64,000 nucleotides of DNA from Polyangia bacterium (GTDB lineage: Bacteria; Myxococcota_A; Polyangia; Nannocystales; Nannocystaceae), in NCBI GenBank assembly GCA_030424595.1, contig JAUHWG010000017.1, positions 62,001-126,000 of the forward strand. Reading direction: 5' to 3'. The notes below the pieces were generated by a model that saw only the letters and a program-made list of their open reading frames with translations, searched no databases and was not told the DNA's origin. A program made the translations under genes and the position numbers. Every line of letters starts with the position of its first letter. Position 1 is the first letter of the stretch. Shown piece after piece: positions 44,000-52,744 of this stretch.

Positions 44000-45658
44000 C
44001 TAGGGAAGCCGGAACGAGACGGTCTCATCCTGAGCAGAGAGCAGCCGGGGGAAGCGCGCACGCTTCGCGGCCTGCTCGACGCAGTTGCCGAGCGCCGATC
44101 CTCGCTGGGGCTTGTGCGCGCGGGCGCTCGTCACCTTGCCTGCCGTGCTGACCGTGACGTCTACCTTCACGACCATCCCCGGCAGGCCGCCCGTGCAGCT
44201 CGCGAGCGCCTTCTTCACGCTCTTCGCCGCCGACGAGAGGTCCGCGGAGCTCAGGGCAGCCTTCGCAGGAGCGGCGGACTTGGGCTTGGACTTGGTCTTG
44301 GACTTGGCCTTGGCCTTGGTCTTCTCGGCGTCAGGAGCCGGGGTGGAGGTGACGTCGGGATCCTCGGGATCGGCCGTGGTCGACGTCGTCCCGCCGCTGT
44401 CGCCGGAGGTCGTGGTGCTCGTTGCCGTCTCGGTCGAGCTCAGGGGTGCCTGACCTGCCGAGAGGGGCAGATCGCCGCCGTCGTCGGCGACGTCGCCCAC
44501 CTGCTCCCCTCGCGAGCTCTCGCGAGCCTCGTCGGGGGTCGGGCCCGGGGGAGAGAGGAGCGTCCACGCGAGAAAGACTCCGCCCAGGCCGGCGACCCCG
44601 AGCCCGGCGATGAGCGCCCTCGAGCGGGAGCGGGTCTCGAGCGGCAGGACGACGCTCCCTGGGGCCAGGCTGGCCTCCCGGGTCCCGCGAAGGGCGGCCG
44701 CGAGGTCCTCCGCAGACTGGTAGCGATCAGCCGGGTCCTTGGCCAAGCACTTGAGGATCAACGCCTCGCCTTCAGCGCTCAGGCTCCCCTCGGGCGCGAA
44801 GTCCGAGGGGTTCGGGGGGGGCTGCTGCATGTGCATGCCGAGCACCTTCATGAACGACTTTCCGCGGAAGGGGACACGACCGGTCGCCATCCGAAAGAGC
44901 AGTACGCCCATCGAGTAGATGTCCGAGCGCGCGTCGAGCGGATCGTCCTGAGCTTGCTCAGGGGACATGTAGTGCGGGGTCCCGAGGAGGACCCCGGTAC
45001 GGGTCGCGTCGCCCGTATCTTCGTCGGTGATCTTGGCGATGCCGAAGTCCAGCACCTTCACCAGCTCGGCGTCGTCTTGCCGGATCAGGAAGACGTTGTC
45101 CGGCTTCATGTCGCGGTGGACGACCCCCTGGGTGTGCGCGGCGGTCAGGGCCGCGCAGATCTGGATCCCGATCGAGCACACTCGATCCCACGAGAGGGTC
45201 TTCTCGCGCCGCAGCAGCACCTTGAGCTCCTCGCCCTCGAGGAGCTCCATCACGAAGAAGGGCGCCCCGAGGTCGGTATGCCCGAAGTCGGTGATATCGA
45301 CGATGTTCGGGTGCCGCACTCTCGAGGCGGTCCGCGCCTCCTGCAGGAAGCGGCGCGCCAGCTCAGGACGCTCGCGAAAGTCGCCGCTCAGGGTCTTGAC
45401 CGCGACACGGCGGCCGATCGCGATGTGCTCGGCGAGGTGGACCTCCCCCATCCCCCCCTTGCCGAGGCGCTCGAGAACGCGGTAGCGATCGCCGAGCACC
45501 TCGCCGGCGCGGATGGCCGTCGACGGCGCGATCAAGCGTTGGCTCGGGTACGAAGAGGAGCTCTCCGAGGTGACGACCGTGCGGCTCTCGCTGGCGTCGT
45601 GGGCCGCGGCCGCCTCGCCCCGCGGCGCCAACTCGTCATCCTCTCCCACTGCGACCAA
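44000..45658 (-). CDS. transmembrane Ser/Thr protein kinase with TonB-like C-terminus
   Basis: This is a protein of about 550 residues, from a TTG at 45658 or GTG at 45649. The kinase domain (about 50-310) has RLGKGGMGEVHLAEH, the VAVKTL Lys, HRDMKPDN, DFGIAK and GTPHYMSPEQ. A transmembrane helix follows at about 345-365 (LIAGLGVAGLGGVFLAWTLL). The outer part has a Thr/Ser-rich linker, a Lys-rich stretch, and a C-terminal beta domain (VVKVDVTVSTAGKVTSARAH...FPRL) resembling the TonB/AgmX C-terminal fold with an ASC/GNC disulfide. It would phosphorylate targets in the cytoplasm in response to an outside signal. Confidence 0.9.
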   Translation of the reverse strand: MVAVGEDDELAPRGEAAAAHDASESRTVVTSESSSSYPSQRLIAPSTAIRAGEVLGDRYRVLERLGKGGMGEVHLAEHIAIGRRVAVKTLSGDFRERPELARRFLQEARTASRVRHPNIVDITDFGHTDLGAPFFVMELLEGEELKVLLRREKTLSWDRVCSIGIQICAALTAAHTQGVVHRDMKPDNVFLIRQDDAELVKVLDFGIAKITDEDTGDATRTGVLLGTPHYMSPEQAQDDPLDARSDIYSMGVLLFRMATGRVPFRGKSFMKVLGMHMQQPPPNPSDFAPEGSLSAEGEALILKCLAKDPADRYQSAEDLAAALRGTREASLAPGSVVLPLETRSRSRALIAGLGVAGLGGVFLAWTLLSPPGPTPDEARESSRGEQVGDVADDGGDLPLSAGQAPLSSTETATSTTTSGDSGGTTSTTADPEDPDVTSTPAPDAEKTKAKAKSKTKSKPKSAAPAKAALSSADLSSAAKSVKKALASCTGGLPGMVVKVDVTVSTAGKVTSARAHKPQRGSALGNCVEQAAKRARFPRLLSAQDETVSFRLP

Positions 45659-45725
45659 GATAGCCGAATTCGCCGGTGACTCGAGGTTCGCCTTCGCGCC
45701 CGCGCTCCGCAGGGCGGGGGGAGGC

Positions 45726-45764
45726 GCGTCCGAGCTCTGCGTCCGAGCTCTGCGTCCGAGCTCC
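45726..45764. repeat. 13-bp tandem repeat, three units
   Basis: Three adjacent copies of GCGTCCGAGCTCT lie upstream of the kinase gene; the third ends in C instead of T. They sit in the gap between kinase start and the vWA gene end and may mark the promoter region or a slippage site. Confidence 0.75.
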
Positions 45765-45867
45765 GCGCAGGCGCGCGGTGTAGCTGTTGGGAGGGCCAGG
45801 AGCCGCCGCGACGAGGGGTCTGTCGCGGTCGCGTGTACGTGCTGGGCGTGTACCTCTCCAGGTTCGC

Positions 45868-47007
45868 CTACGGGGCCTCACAGACCACGTCGATCTCCTC
45901 TAGGAGCGTCTCCATCAAGGGGACGAAATCGTCCGGCACCGCGTCCGGGTGGCAGATCGACTCGATCGTGTAGTGATCCTCGGGGAACTTCTTCACGAGC
46001 TGGCGGAGCACCGGCGCGGGCGAGGCCCCGCTGCCGTCCGGACCCGCGAGAGGGTCCCAAGGACAGGCCGTCGTCTCTTGATCTTCATCCCCCAGGAGCG
46101 CCGCGACGTAGAGGTTGTCGGTGCCGCCCTTGAGGCCGACGAGCGCGTCGTACCAGAGCGGGACCGCGAGCGACGTTGAGCCGCTGTGGCCCTGCGGATC
46201 GTCGACGTCGCCGTCGTCTTCATCGGTCGCGACGATGATGACGAGCAGGGCCTCAGGCCGGAGGAAGTTGTCGTTGCAGCCGCTGTTGAGCTGCGGGTCG
46301 AAGACCTCCAGGAGGGCGTCGAAGGGCTGCTCGTTGGGACTGCCATCGGAGCCGACGGTGGCGACGCAGGCGAGGCTCGCGGGCATCGAGAGGTCGGCTC
46401 GGGTCGCGTAGGGGTGTCCTTCGACGAAGGGGCAGGGGTCGCCGTCATTGTCGGCGCGGACGAGGGCGCCGAGCTCGCGGCACTCCTCGGGGTTGGGCTG
46501 GAACGCGTCTGTCGTGACGAAGCCGAGGTGGAGGCTGCAGGCCTCGTTCAGGACTGGGAGGGCGTGGTTGATGAAGCTGAGCATCATCGCCAGGAGAGTG
46601 TCGCTCTTGTCGCCCATGCTCGGCGAGTTGTCGATGATCACGAGGAAGTCGACGTCGGTGCAACGACCGATTCCGCAGACATCTCCGGTGGTCGTCGAGG
46701 TGCCCTCGGTCTCATCACCTGACGTCGTAGAGGTAGAGGTGAGGGCAGTGGTCGTGGTGGACGTGGAGGTCGACGTGGACGTGGTCGACGTGGACGTGCT
46801 GGTCGTCGCCGGGGTTGCGGTGGAGGTCGAGGTCGTCTGCGCTGTCGCGCCGGTGGCTCCACCGCAGAGGCCGTCTTTGCAGGTGAGGTTCGGACCACAC
46901 TCCGAGTCGTCCGAGCAGGGCTGTCCCGCGAGGAAGGTCCCGCTGAAGCACGCGCCTGTTGCGAGCGCCAGGGCGAGGGAGAGCGTCTGCGAGGTTCTCA
47001 GGGCCAC
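45868..47007 (-). CDS. von Willebrand A-type lipoprotein
   Basis: This is a 379-residue protein from GTG 47007. The signal peptide ends in lipobox ATGAC. A small Cys-rich motif (PCSDDSECGPNLTCKDGLCG) is followed by a Thr/Ser linker of about 60 residues, then the vWA fold. The metal-ion (MIDAS) site is visible in FLVIIDNSPSMGDK (DxSxS). Other strands and helices are normal to vWA, with a VIIVATDEDDGDVDD loop. Such domains bind proteins or matrix; this was probably a surface protein. It lies between the kinase and the PHM-like gene, all on the minus strand. Confidence 0.84.
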   Translation of the reverse strand: MALRTSQTLSLALALATGACFSGTFLAGQPCSDDSECGPNLTCKDGLCGGATGATAQTTSTSTATPATTSTSTSTTSTSTSTSTTTTALTSTSTTSGDETEGTSTTTGDVCGIGRCTDVDFLVIIDNSPSMGDKSDTLLAMMLSFINHALPVLNEACSLHLGFVTTDAFQPNPEECRELGALVRADNDGDPCPFVEGHPYATRADLSMPASLACVATVGSDGSPNEQPFDALLEVFDPQLNSGCNDNFLRPEALLVIIVATDEDDGDVDDPQGHSGSTSLAVPLWYDALVGLKGGTDNLYVAALLGDEDQETTACPWDPLAGPDGSGASPAPVLRQLVKKFPEDHYTIESICHPDAVPDDFVPLMETLLEEIDVVCEAP

Positions 47008-47320
47008 GTCTTAGTATCCGCGAGGAGAGGGCGGGTTAGAAGGCGCGCTCTCGTCCATCTGGGCGACAGGCGGGCGGATACGGACGCGCTGAGCGGACCC
47101 GCGCGTGAGCTTCGGGCTTGTCCTCGGGGACAGAGCTGTCCGCGGGTCATCGAAGCTCAGCGGCCGTGGCGGCGCGCGGCCGACCTCTGCGGCGACATCA
47201 CGCAGGAGATGCCCCCGCAGCCCTTCCCGCTGGATCCTCCGCTCGCACGAAGTCGCGGTGAGCGGAGGCCCTCGCTCATCGCCGCACGTCCCCTTGGTGT
47301 GTCTTATGGAGCATGTACAG
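47008..47320. other. intergenic region, nothing recognised
   Basis: About 313 bp lie between the vWA gene start and the PHM-like gene end. No coding frame with family resemblance, hairpin or repeat of note was seen. Its left part should hold the promoter of the vWA gene. Confidence 0.45.
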
Positions 47321-48631
47321 CTACGCCCGGGTGACGAGGACAGTCGCGATGCACATCTCCTCGTCATCACCCCAGGCGAGGTCCTCGGGGGCGGCGCCGA
47401 GGGGTTGGTTCTCGGCAGAGTTGTCGAAGTGGCACTCGACCTTGAGCCGATCGCCGCGCTCGATCCGGACCGGCTGCGCGAGGTAGTAGTCGCCCTGCCA
47501 GTCGTAGTCCCAGTCGGCGATGTCGAGCAGGCACTCTACGCTGCCGTCGGCGCGCTCGATCGCGAGGGAGCCGGCGCTGCCGTGCTCATGCATGTGGAGC
47601 GAGACGTTATGGATCAGCGCAGTGTCGCCGATATAGGGGGAGGGGTCGTAGCCGTAGGCGAAGGTCACGTCGGCCTCCCCGGCGGGGATCTTCATGGTCT
47701 TGCCGAGGAGCCAGGCGGGGTTGTAGACGGCGAGGCCCGAGAGCTGACGCTCGACGGTGCTGTCGAGGCGGAGCTCGATCGAGGTCTGGTCCTCGGCCCC
47801 GAGCGCCGGCGCAAAATTGTAGTGAACGCTGAGGATGACCTTCGAGTCAGGCTCGACGACGCTGCCGAGCCCCTCGGGGAAGTCATAGCCCTGCGAGCCG
47901 GGGACCCAGCCGCCGACGACGCTGTCGCTCCCCTCGGCGAGGCCGCCGGGGCAGGACCATCCCACGGCGTCGTCGGCGTCGTCGAGCGCCTCGTAGAGCG
48001 CGCCCTTCAGCGGCGGGACTGCGTAGACGATCGCGTGGTGGACCAGCTCAGGGCTTCCGGGGCGGACCTGCAGCCCGGTGATGTAGCGGCGTTCAGCCTC
48101 GGGCCAGTCGAGGAGGAAGCACCGGACCTCGTCGCCGTCGCTCTCGGTCGGGGTGTACGCGGAGGGCATCGTCAGCTCGAGGTCCACCCGCGAGAGGCCG
48201 CTCGCGGGGGGCTCCTCGCTGTGGGCATCGGCGGCGTCCCCCTCCGGCGCACCGTCGGCGACCCAGCCGAGGATCGCCGCGAGCTCGCCCGCCGCGAGCG
48301 AACGATCGTGCATGTATTCGCCGCAGCAATCTCCGGGGGGCCAAGGGGGCATCGACCGGTCTGCGGTCACATCGGCGATCAGGTCGCGGAGCGGGAATAG
48401 CTTGGCGTAGGTGTCGAAGGCGAAGGGGGCGATCCCTCCGTCTGCATGGCAAGATCCGCAGCGCTCCGCGAGGATCGGTTGAATGTCAGCATAGTAGGTG
48501 AGGCCGGGGGTTGGCTCGACCTGGGTCGCCTCGACCTCACAGACGCCGAAGTCGTCGGGCAGAGGATCATTAAACGTACATGCGACGAGAGCGGCGCCGG
48601 CGAAGGATAGGGCATAGGGCAGACGTCGCAT
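47321..48631 (-). CDS. lipoprotein with heme c and PHM-like copper monooxygenase domains
   Basis: This is a 436-residue protein starting at ATG 48631. The signal peptide ends in lipobox LVAC. A c-type heme segment follows: QPILAERCGSCHADGGIAPF (CxxCH) with SMPPW supplying the likely Met ligand. The C-terminal two beta domains resemble the type II, ascorbate-dependent copper monooxygenases (PHM/DBM): PELVHHAIVYAVP as the His-His site, VHYNFAP and SLHMHEHG for the second copper. The heme could feed electrons to the copper centres, replacing ascorbate. Substrate unknown. It was likely periplasmic or on the outer surface. Confidence 0.84.
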   Translation of the reverse strand: MRRLPYALSFAGAALVACTFNDPLPDDFGVCEVEATQVEPTPGLTYYADIQPILAERCGSCHADGGIAPFAFDTYAKLFPLRDLIADVTADRSMPPWPPGDCCGEYMHDRSLAAGELAAILGWVADGAPEGDAADAHSEEPPASGLSRVDLELTMPSAYTPTESDGDEVRCFLLDWPEAERRYITGLQVRPGSPELVHHAIVYAVPPLKGALYEALDDADDAVGWSCPGGLAEGSDSVVGGWVPGSQGYDFPEGLGSVVEPDSKVILSVHYNFAPALGAEDQTSIELRLDSTVERQLSGLAVYNPAWLLGKTMKIPAGEADVTFAYGYDPSPYIGDTALIHNVSLHMHEHGSAGSLAIERADGSVECLLDIADWDYDWQGDYYLAQPVRIERGDRLKVECHFDNSAENQPLGAAPEDLAWGDDEEMCIATVLVTRA

Positions 48632-49007
48632 GGGGCCGACTCTATCACCTGTGCGCGGTCGTCGTAGGACTCTAGATTGACGGGGGGGCGATCGACGGAG
48701 GGATACCGCCGGAGTCCGGCTTCATCGGCCTCTGCGTCGCGGCTGCGCTCGCTCGATCGGGGAAGTCACACCCCGCGCTCGGCGATGACGATGGTCGCAG
48801 GGCGCGGAGATCCTCCCCCTCGTCCGGTCCTTGATACTCACCACGGCGCTGGGCCTGTTGGAGGCGCTGGCCGGGTCTCATCGGGCTGCTGCGCGGGGCT
48901 GTGGACGGTCACGATCGAGGCGATCGGATCGGGTCGAGTCTGATCCGGCGGGCCGAGGCGCTCGCTTCTCGCTTTCGTCAGCCGCCACGATCGTCGAGAA
49001 TCGGCCG
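48632..49007. other. intergenic region, no gene recognised
   Basis: About 376 bp divide two divergent genes (PHM-like on the minus strand, possible MBL-fold on the plus strand). The plus-strand reading frame of the latter is open through the right half, but it is Arg-rich and lacks start support, so it is not included in the gene. Confidence 0.45.
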
Positions 49008-49730
49008 ATGCACACGACTTCCGAGGGGTGGACGGTCATCGACGCCGAAGCCGGCGTTCTCTCCCTGACGTACTCCTACACCAAGGGCGCGTCGGCGAAT
49101 TGCCTCACGGCGAAGCTCCCGAGCGGGGGCCTGATGGTGATCAGCGCGCCGTCGCGGATCGATCCGAAGGCGATCGATGAGCTGGCTGAGTTCGGACCCG
49201 TCGAGGCGCTCGTCGCCAACAACGGCTTTCACTACCTCGGCCTCGCGCGCTGGAAGGAGCGCTTTCCGGAGGCGCGCTGCTTCGCGGCTCCAGGGGCGAT
49301 CGCGAGGATCGAGAAGAGATCCAAGGGCCCCTTGCCGAAGATCGAGCCGCTCTCCGCCCTAAAGCCCCTGCTCGGCGATGACCTGGCCGTAGTCGAGACC
49401 GCGTCGAGCAAGTGCGGCGAGACCTGGGCGCGGGTGAAGATCGCCGACGGCTATGTCTGGTACGGCTCCGACATCCTCATCAACCTGGAGGAGATGCCGC
49501 CTAGCCTCCTCCTCCGGACGCTCTTCAAGCTGACCAAGAGCGCCCCGGGCTACCGCGTGTTCGGGCTCGCGGCGAGGTTTATCCTCAAGGATCGGCGCGC
49601 GACCTTCAGGGCGATGCTCGCTGACGTCGAGGCCCACCCGCCGACGGTCATGGTCCCAGCCCACGGGGCGATCGTGACGCGGGAGAGCTGCGCGTCGGAG
49701 ACCGCGGCGATGATCCAAGCGGCGGTGTGA
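49008..49730 (+). CDS. hypothetical protein, possible MBL-fold hydrolase (DUF4336-like)
   Basis: This is a 240-residue protein from ATG 49008. The strand-rich beginning (LTAKLPSGGLMVISAPS) and the segments VEALVANNGFHYLGLARWKE, RCFAAPGAIARI, VWYGSDILINLEE and VMVPAHGAIV resemble the order of a metallo-beta-lactamase fold as found in DUF4336 proteins. The metal ligand HxHxDH is not clearly present: only NNGFHYLGL resembles it, so zinc binding may be lost. No operon partner. The family call is tentative. Confidence 0.5.
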   Translation: MHTTSEGWTVIDAEAGVLSLTYSYTKGASANCLTAKLPSGGLMVISAPSRIDPKAIDELAEFGPVEALVANNGFHYLGLARWKERFPEARCFAAPGAIARIEKRSKGPLPKIEPLSALKPLLGDDLAVVETASSKCGETWARVKIADGYVWYGSDILINLEEMPPSLLLRTLFKLTKSAPGYRVFGLAARFILKDRRATFRAMLADVEAHPPTVMVPAHGAIVTRESCASETAAMIQAAV

Positions 49731-49920
49731 CCGGTTCCTTGAGGGCTCCCCGGTGCGGTACCATCGCGGCAGGGAGCGCCGCAGGTGCGCCTCGATCAGG
49801 GGCGAACGGGTTCTCATGCGATGGACTAGCCCTAAAACAAGCGCTGGTGTGAAACCGCCCCCCAGTTCCGTGTAGAAGTGCGCTCACGCGGACTTTTGCC
49901 GCCCGAGTGCTCGGGCGCGG

Positions 49921-50320
49921 GTGAAGGCTCACCTCCTGCTTGACGACGGGCGGAGCTCGGAGGCTGAAGGCGGGCGGGCGAGGGGCGACGAGGCGGGTCC
50001 CTCGCGGACGCGGGTCCTCCCATGCCACGTGCTCGCCACGGGTGGGGCAGAGGTGCTTGAAGAGACAGGTACGCGTGTCTCCGCGCGAGGCACGGGTCCT
50101 CCCGCTGCGTCCCACCCGTCGCCCCTCGCTCGCCCGAGCAAGTCTGTCGGGGCTCCGCTTGCGAGTACGTGGATCGCTTGCTCGCGTCGGTCCTCGCTCG
50201 GTACGTGCTCGTCGCGACTCTCGACGATGATGAGAAACAACGCGCATCGTCGGCCGAACTTCGGTCCGTGTCGAAGTCCAAGCGAGCGCGAGCCTCCGAG
50301 GCCCCAGCGAGAACACCGAG
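49921..50320 (+). repeat. left arm of inverted repeat
   Basis: This arm matches the reverse complement of 50612-51018 over its whole length. The outer half is nearly identical; the inner half (about 50150-50290) is more diverged. Frames through it are Arg-rich and not gene-like. Confidence 0.85.
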
Positions 50321-50452
50321 CGGGACAACTCGCGCGAGTCATCTCAAGGCCGAACCTCGACGAGAACGGAGCCCACAGGCAAGCGCTCGACCGAAGTGCA
50401 AGAGCTTCGAGCCTCCGCCGGTAGAGTTGGTCGTCGACCCGGCTCCTGTGAC

Positions 50453-50605
50453 CCCCTTCGCTGGGCTCACGCTCGCGGCTCGATCGATCGCCGCAAGCTC
50501 CGGCGCTCGATCAACGGCCGCGTGAAGGTCTTCGAGAACAAGCGCGGCTACGACGAAGCGACGCATGTCCTGACCCACGTCTACAACCTCTTCCTCGGCG
50601 GCAGC
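50453..50605 (+). pseudogene. transposase C-terminal remnant
   Basis: Between the repeat arms, the plus strand reads LRWAHARGSIDRRKLRRSIN then GRVKVFENKRGYDEATHVLT and HVYNLFLGG. This looks like the C-terminus of a DDE-type transposase. No N-terminal part, start codon or full catalytic triad is present, so it is a fragment. Confidence 0.5.
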
Positions 50606-50611
50606 TTCGTG

Positions 50612-51018
50612 CTCGGTGTTCTCACAGGCGTTTCGGAGGCTCTCGATGGCTCTGGCTTCGGTACCGACCGAAGTTCGACCGGCGATGCGCGTTGTTGCTC
50701 ATCAGGTGCGCGAGAGACTCGACGAGCATGTGTCGAGAGAAGGTCTGCGCTCACGAGTCCTCTACGCACCCGGTAGCGGAGCCCAGGACGACTTGCTCGG
50801 GCGAGCGAGGGGCGACGGATGGGACGCAGCGGGAGGACCCGTGCCTCGCGCGGAGACACGCGTACCCTGTCTCTTCAAGCAGACCAGCCTATCCCGTGGC
50901 GAGCACGTGGCATGGGAGGACCCGCGTCCGCGAGGGACCCGCCTCGTCGCCCCTCGCCCGCCCGCCTTCAGCCTCCGAGCTCCGCCCCTCGCCAAGCACG
51001 AGGTGAGCGCTCACCCAC
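50612..51018 (-). repeat. right arm of inverted repeat
   Basis: This arm is the inverted partner of 49921-50320. It keeps the outer GGCGGAGCTCGGAGG and GAAGAGACAGG parts and differs mostly by short insertions and substitutions in the middle. Confidence 0.85.
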
Positions 51019-51264
51019 ACGGATACAGCGGGAAGCGCAAACCCCGTGTCACTGACGATTCTACGCGGGTTGTCTCGGACGCCTCACAGCAGCGCTTATT
51101 TCAGGACTAGCTCGCTCGTGTTTGTGCTGACGGCATGCGTCGCGAGGGGAGAGATCGAGGAGGAGTCGATGACGTCCAAGACCGGCTCCATGGGCAGTCG
51201 CGCTCCGTCGCCGCCAAACGAGAGGCTCGACACGCCCATGATGCTCCCCTAGTAGGTGTTGTGT

Positions 51265-52629
51265 ATGGAGCTCGATCCCCACGGAGTACCCCGTCGCCCG
51301 CGCGTGTTTCCGCTCCCCGCCCCTCGGGTCCTCTGGGGGCCGGTAGGGCCCGCCCCGCGCCTGATCGACGGGGGGCACTTGGGCCCAATTCTCCGCACGG
51401 GGCTGCTCGAGAGCTGCCTCCGCTGGGCGCGTGAGATCGACGATGATTTCGTGATCTGGGCCGGTCCATCGCCACGCGTGATCGTTGTGCGACCCGAGTC
51501 CGCACGCCGGGTGCTCCTCGGGGGCCATGACTTTGTCCGCAACGCCCTGCCGACCTCGAACCTCTTCAGCCACGGCCTGCTGCGCCTCGAGGGGGCGCCC
51601 TGGCGGCGGCGTCGGGACGCGCTGGGACCAGCGTTCAGCCCCGACGCGATGCGGGTCGCGATCGAGATCATCCACGATGAGACCGATCACCTCATCGACC
51701 GCTGGGCGACTCGGTCGGGCATATTCCGCCCCGCTCGCGACCTTTCGTTCACGATGCTTCGGGTGCTCGGTCGCTTCTCCTTCGGCGTCGACTTCGACGA
51801 GGAGCGCCACCAGGGGAAGATGCTGCATCGGGCGCTGATCACTCTCTCTATGGACGCAGTGCTTCGCCACCTCCTGGGGCGTGCGGCGTCGACGATGATC
51901 CACGGTCGGGCCGTACGCCGGGCTCTTCGCCGCTTGGATCGCACGTGTGCTGAGATCCTCGAGGTCGGTCGGGACACGCCCCTCATGACCGCGCTCCGCT
52001 CGATGCTGCACGTCGGGGAGCTCGACCGTCGCACAGTCCTCGCCGAGCTCCGCAGCCTCCTCGTCGCCGGTCACGAGACCAGCGCGACCGCGCTCTCATG
52101 GGCCGTTGCGATGCTCGCGCAATACCCTGAGCTGGCAGGGCCGTTGCGCGAGGAGGGCCTGGTCGCGCGTGCCGTAACAGAACCACGCCACGTCCAGGGG
52201 CTCCACGCCGCGCTGAGGTGGGTCCGTGAGACGATGCGACTCTATCCGCCGGTCCCGGTCAGCGTCTCGCAGTCGATCCGAGCGTTGACGTTGGGGCGCG
52301 TTGAGATGCCGGCGCGCTGTCGGGTCGACGTCCTGTCATTTCTTCTGCACCGCTCACCCCGTCTATGGGCAGACCCGGAGAAATTTTGGCCAGAGCGCTT
52401 CCTGACCAAGCCCCGGCCAGGCAGCTACTTTCCGTTCCTCGTCGGCCCGCATACGTGCATGGGGATACATCTTGCGATGCTCGAGCTGCCCCTCGTCCTG
52501 AGCCGACTCGCCGCGTCCTTCGACTTCGAACTACCCGACGGTCCGCCCCAGGTGAACCTGCGAGTTTCGCTTCACCCGAAGAACTTCACGGCGCGTGTGC
52601 GGGCCCGGGCCGGCGGTGATGCGGGTTGA
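51265..52629 (+). CDS. cytochrome P450
   Basis: This is a 454-residue P450 monooxygenase, start at ATG 51265 (GTG 51256 possible). The I-helix oxygen motif is AGHETSATALSWA, the K-helix ExxR is in VRETMRLYPPVP, and the heme loop is FPFLVGPHTCMGIH, with the Cys ligand in the FxxGxxxCxG pattern. There is no transmembrane anchor. The sequence is of the broad bacterial CYP class with fatty-acid, terpenoid or polyketide substrates; no biosynthetic cluster is adjacent. It is convergent with the RND exporter gene. Confidence 0.93.
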   Translation: MELDPHGVPRRPRVFPLPAPRVLWGPVGPAPRLIDGGHLGPILRTGLLESCLRWAREIDDDFVIWAGPSPRVIVVRPESARRVLLGGHDFVRNALPTSNLFSHGLLRLEGAPWRRRRDALGPAFSPDAMRVAIEIIHDETDHLIDRWATRSGIFRPARDLSFTMLRVLGRFSFGVDFDEERHQGKMLHRALITLSMDAVLRHLLGRAASTMIHGRAVRRALRRLDRTCAEILEVGRDTPLMTALRSMLHVGELDRRTVLAELRSLLVAGHETSATALSWAVAMLAQYPELAGPLREEGLVARAVTEPRHVQGLHAALRWVRETMRLYPPVPVSVSQSIRALTLGRVEMPARCRVDVLSFLLHRSPRLWADPEKFWPERFLTKPRPGSYFPFLVGPHTCMGIHLAMLELPLVLSRLAASFDFELPDGPPQVNLRVSLHPKNFTARVRARAGGDAG

Positions 52630-52744
52630 CGTGGAGCCGGCGTCGAACGGGTAGGACCTCTGGGACCGGTTCGAGGCGATGCTCCCGTGCGGCACCTCGG
52701 CGGGGCTTCTCGACCTTGCGACGCCAGCAAAGACCGAGAGACGT

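Larger units (their letters stand above)
49921..51018. mobile_element. long inverted-repeat element with transposase remnant
   Basis: Two arms of about 400 bp (49921-50320 and 50612-51018) are inverted copies of each other, with scattered mismatches and short gaps; for example CGGAGGCTGAAGGCGGGCGG in the left arm matches the right arm exactly on the other strand. A 290-bp centre carries the C-terminal end of a transposase. Whether the arms are true element ends or two copies of a different sequence cannot be decided; no target-site duplication was found. Confidence 0.75.

Noticed and set aside
43136-45679. 847-residue open frame on the plus strand
   Set aside because: It runs antisense through the Ser/Thr kinase and across the zinc-ribbon gene in another frame; it is Arg/Gly-rich with no family resemblance.
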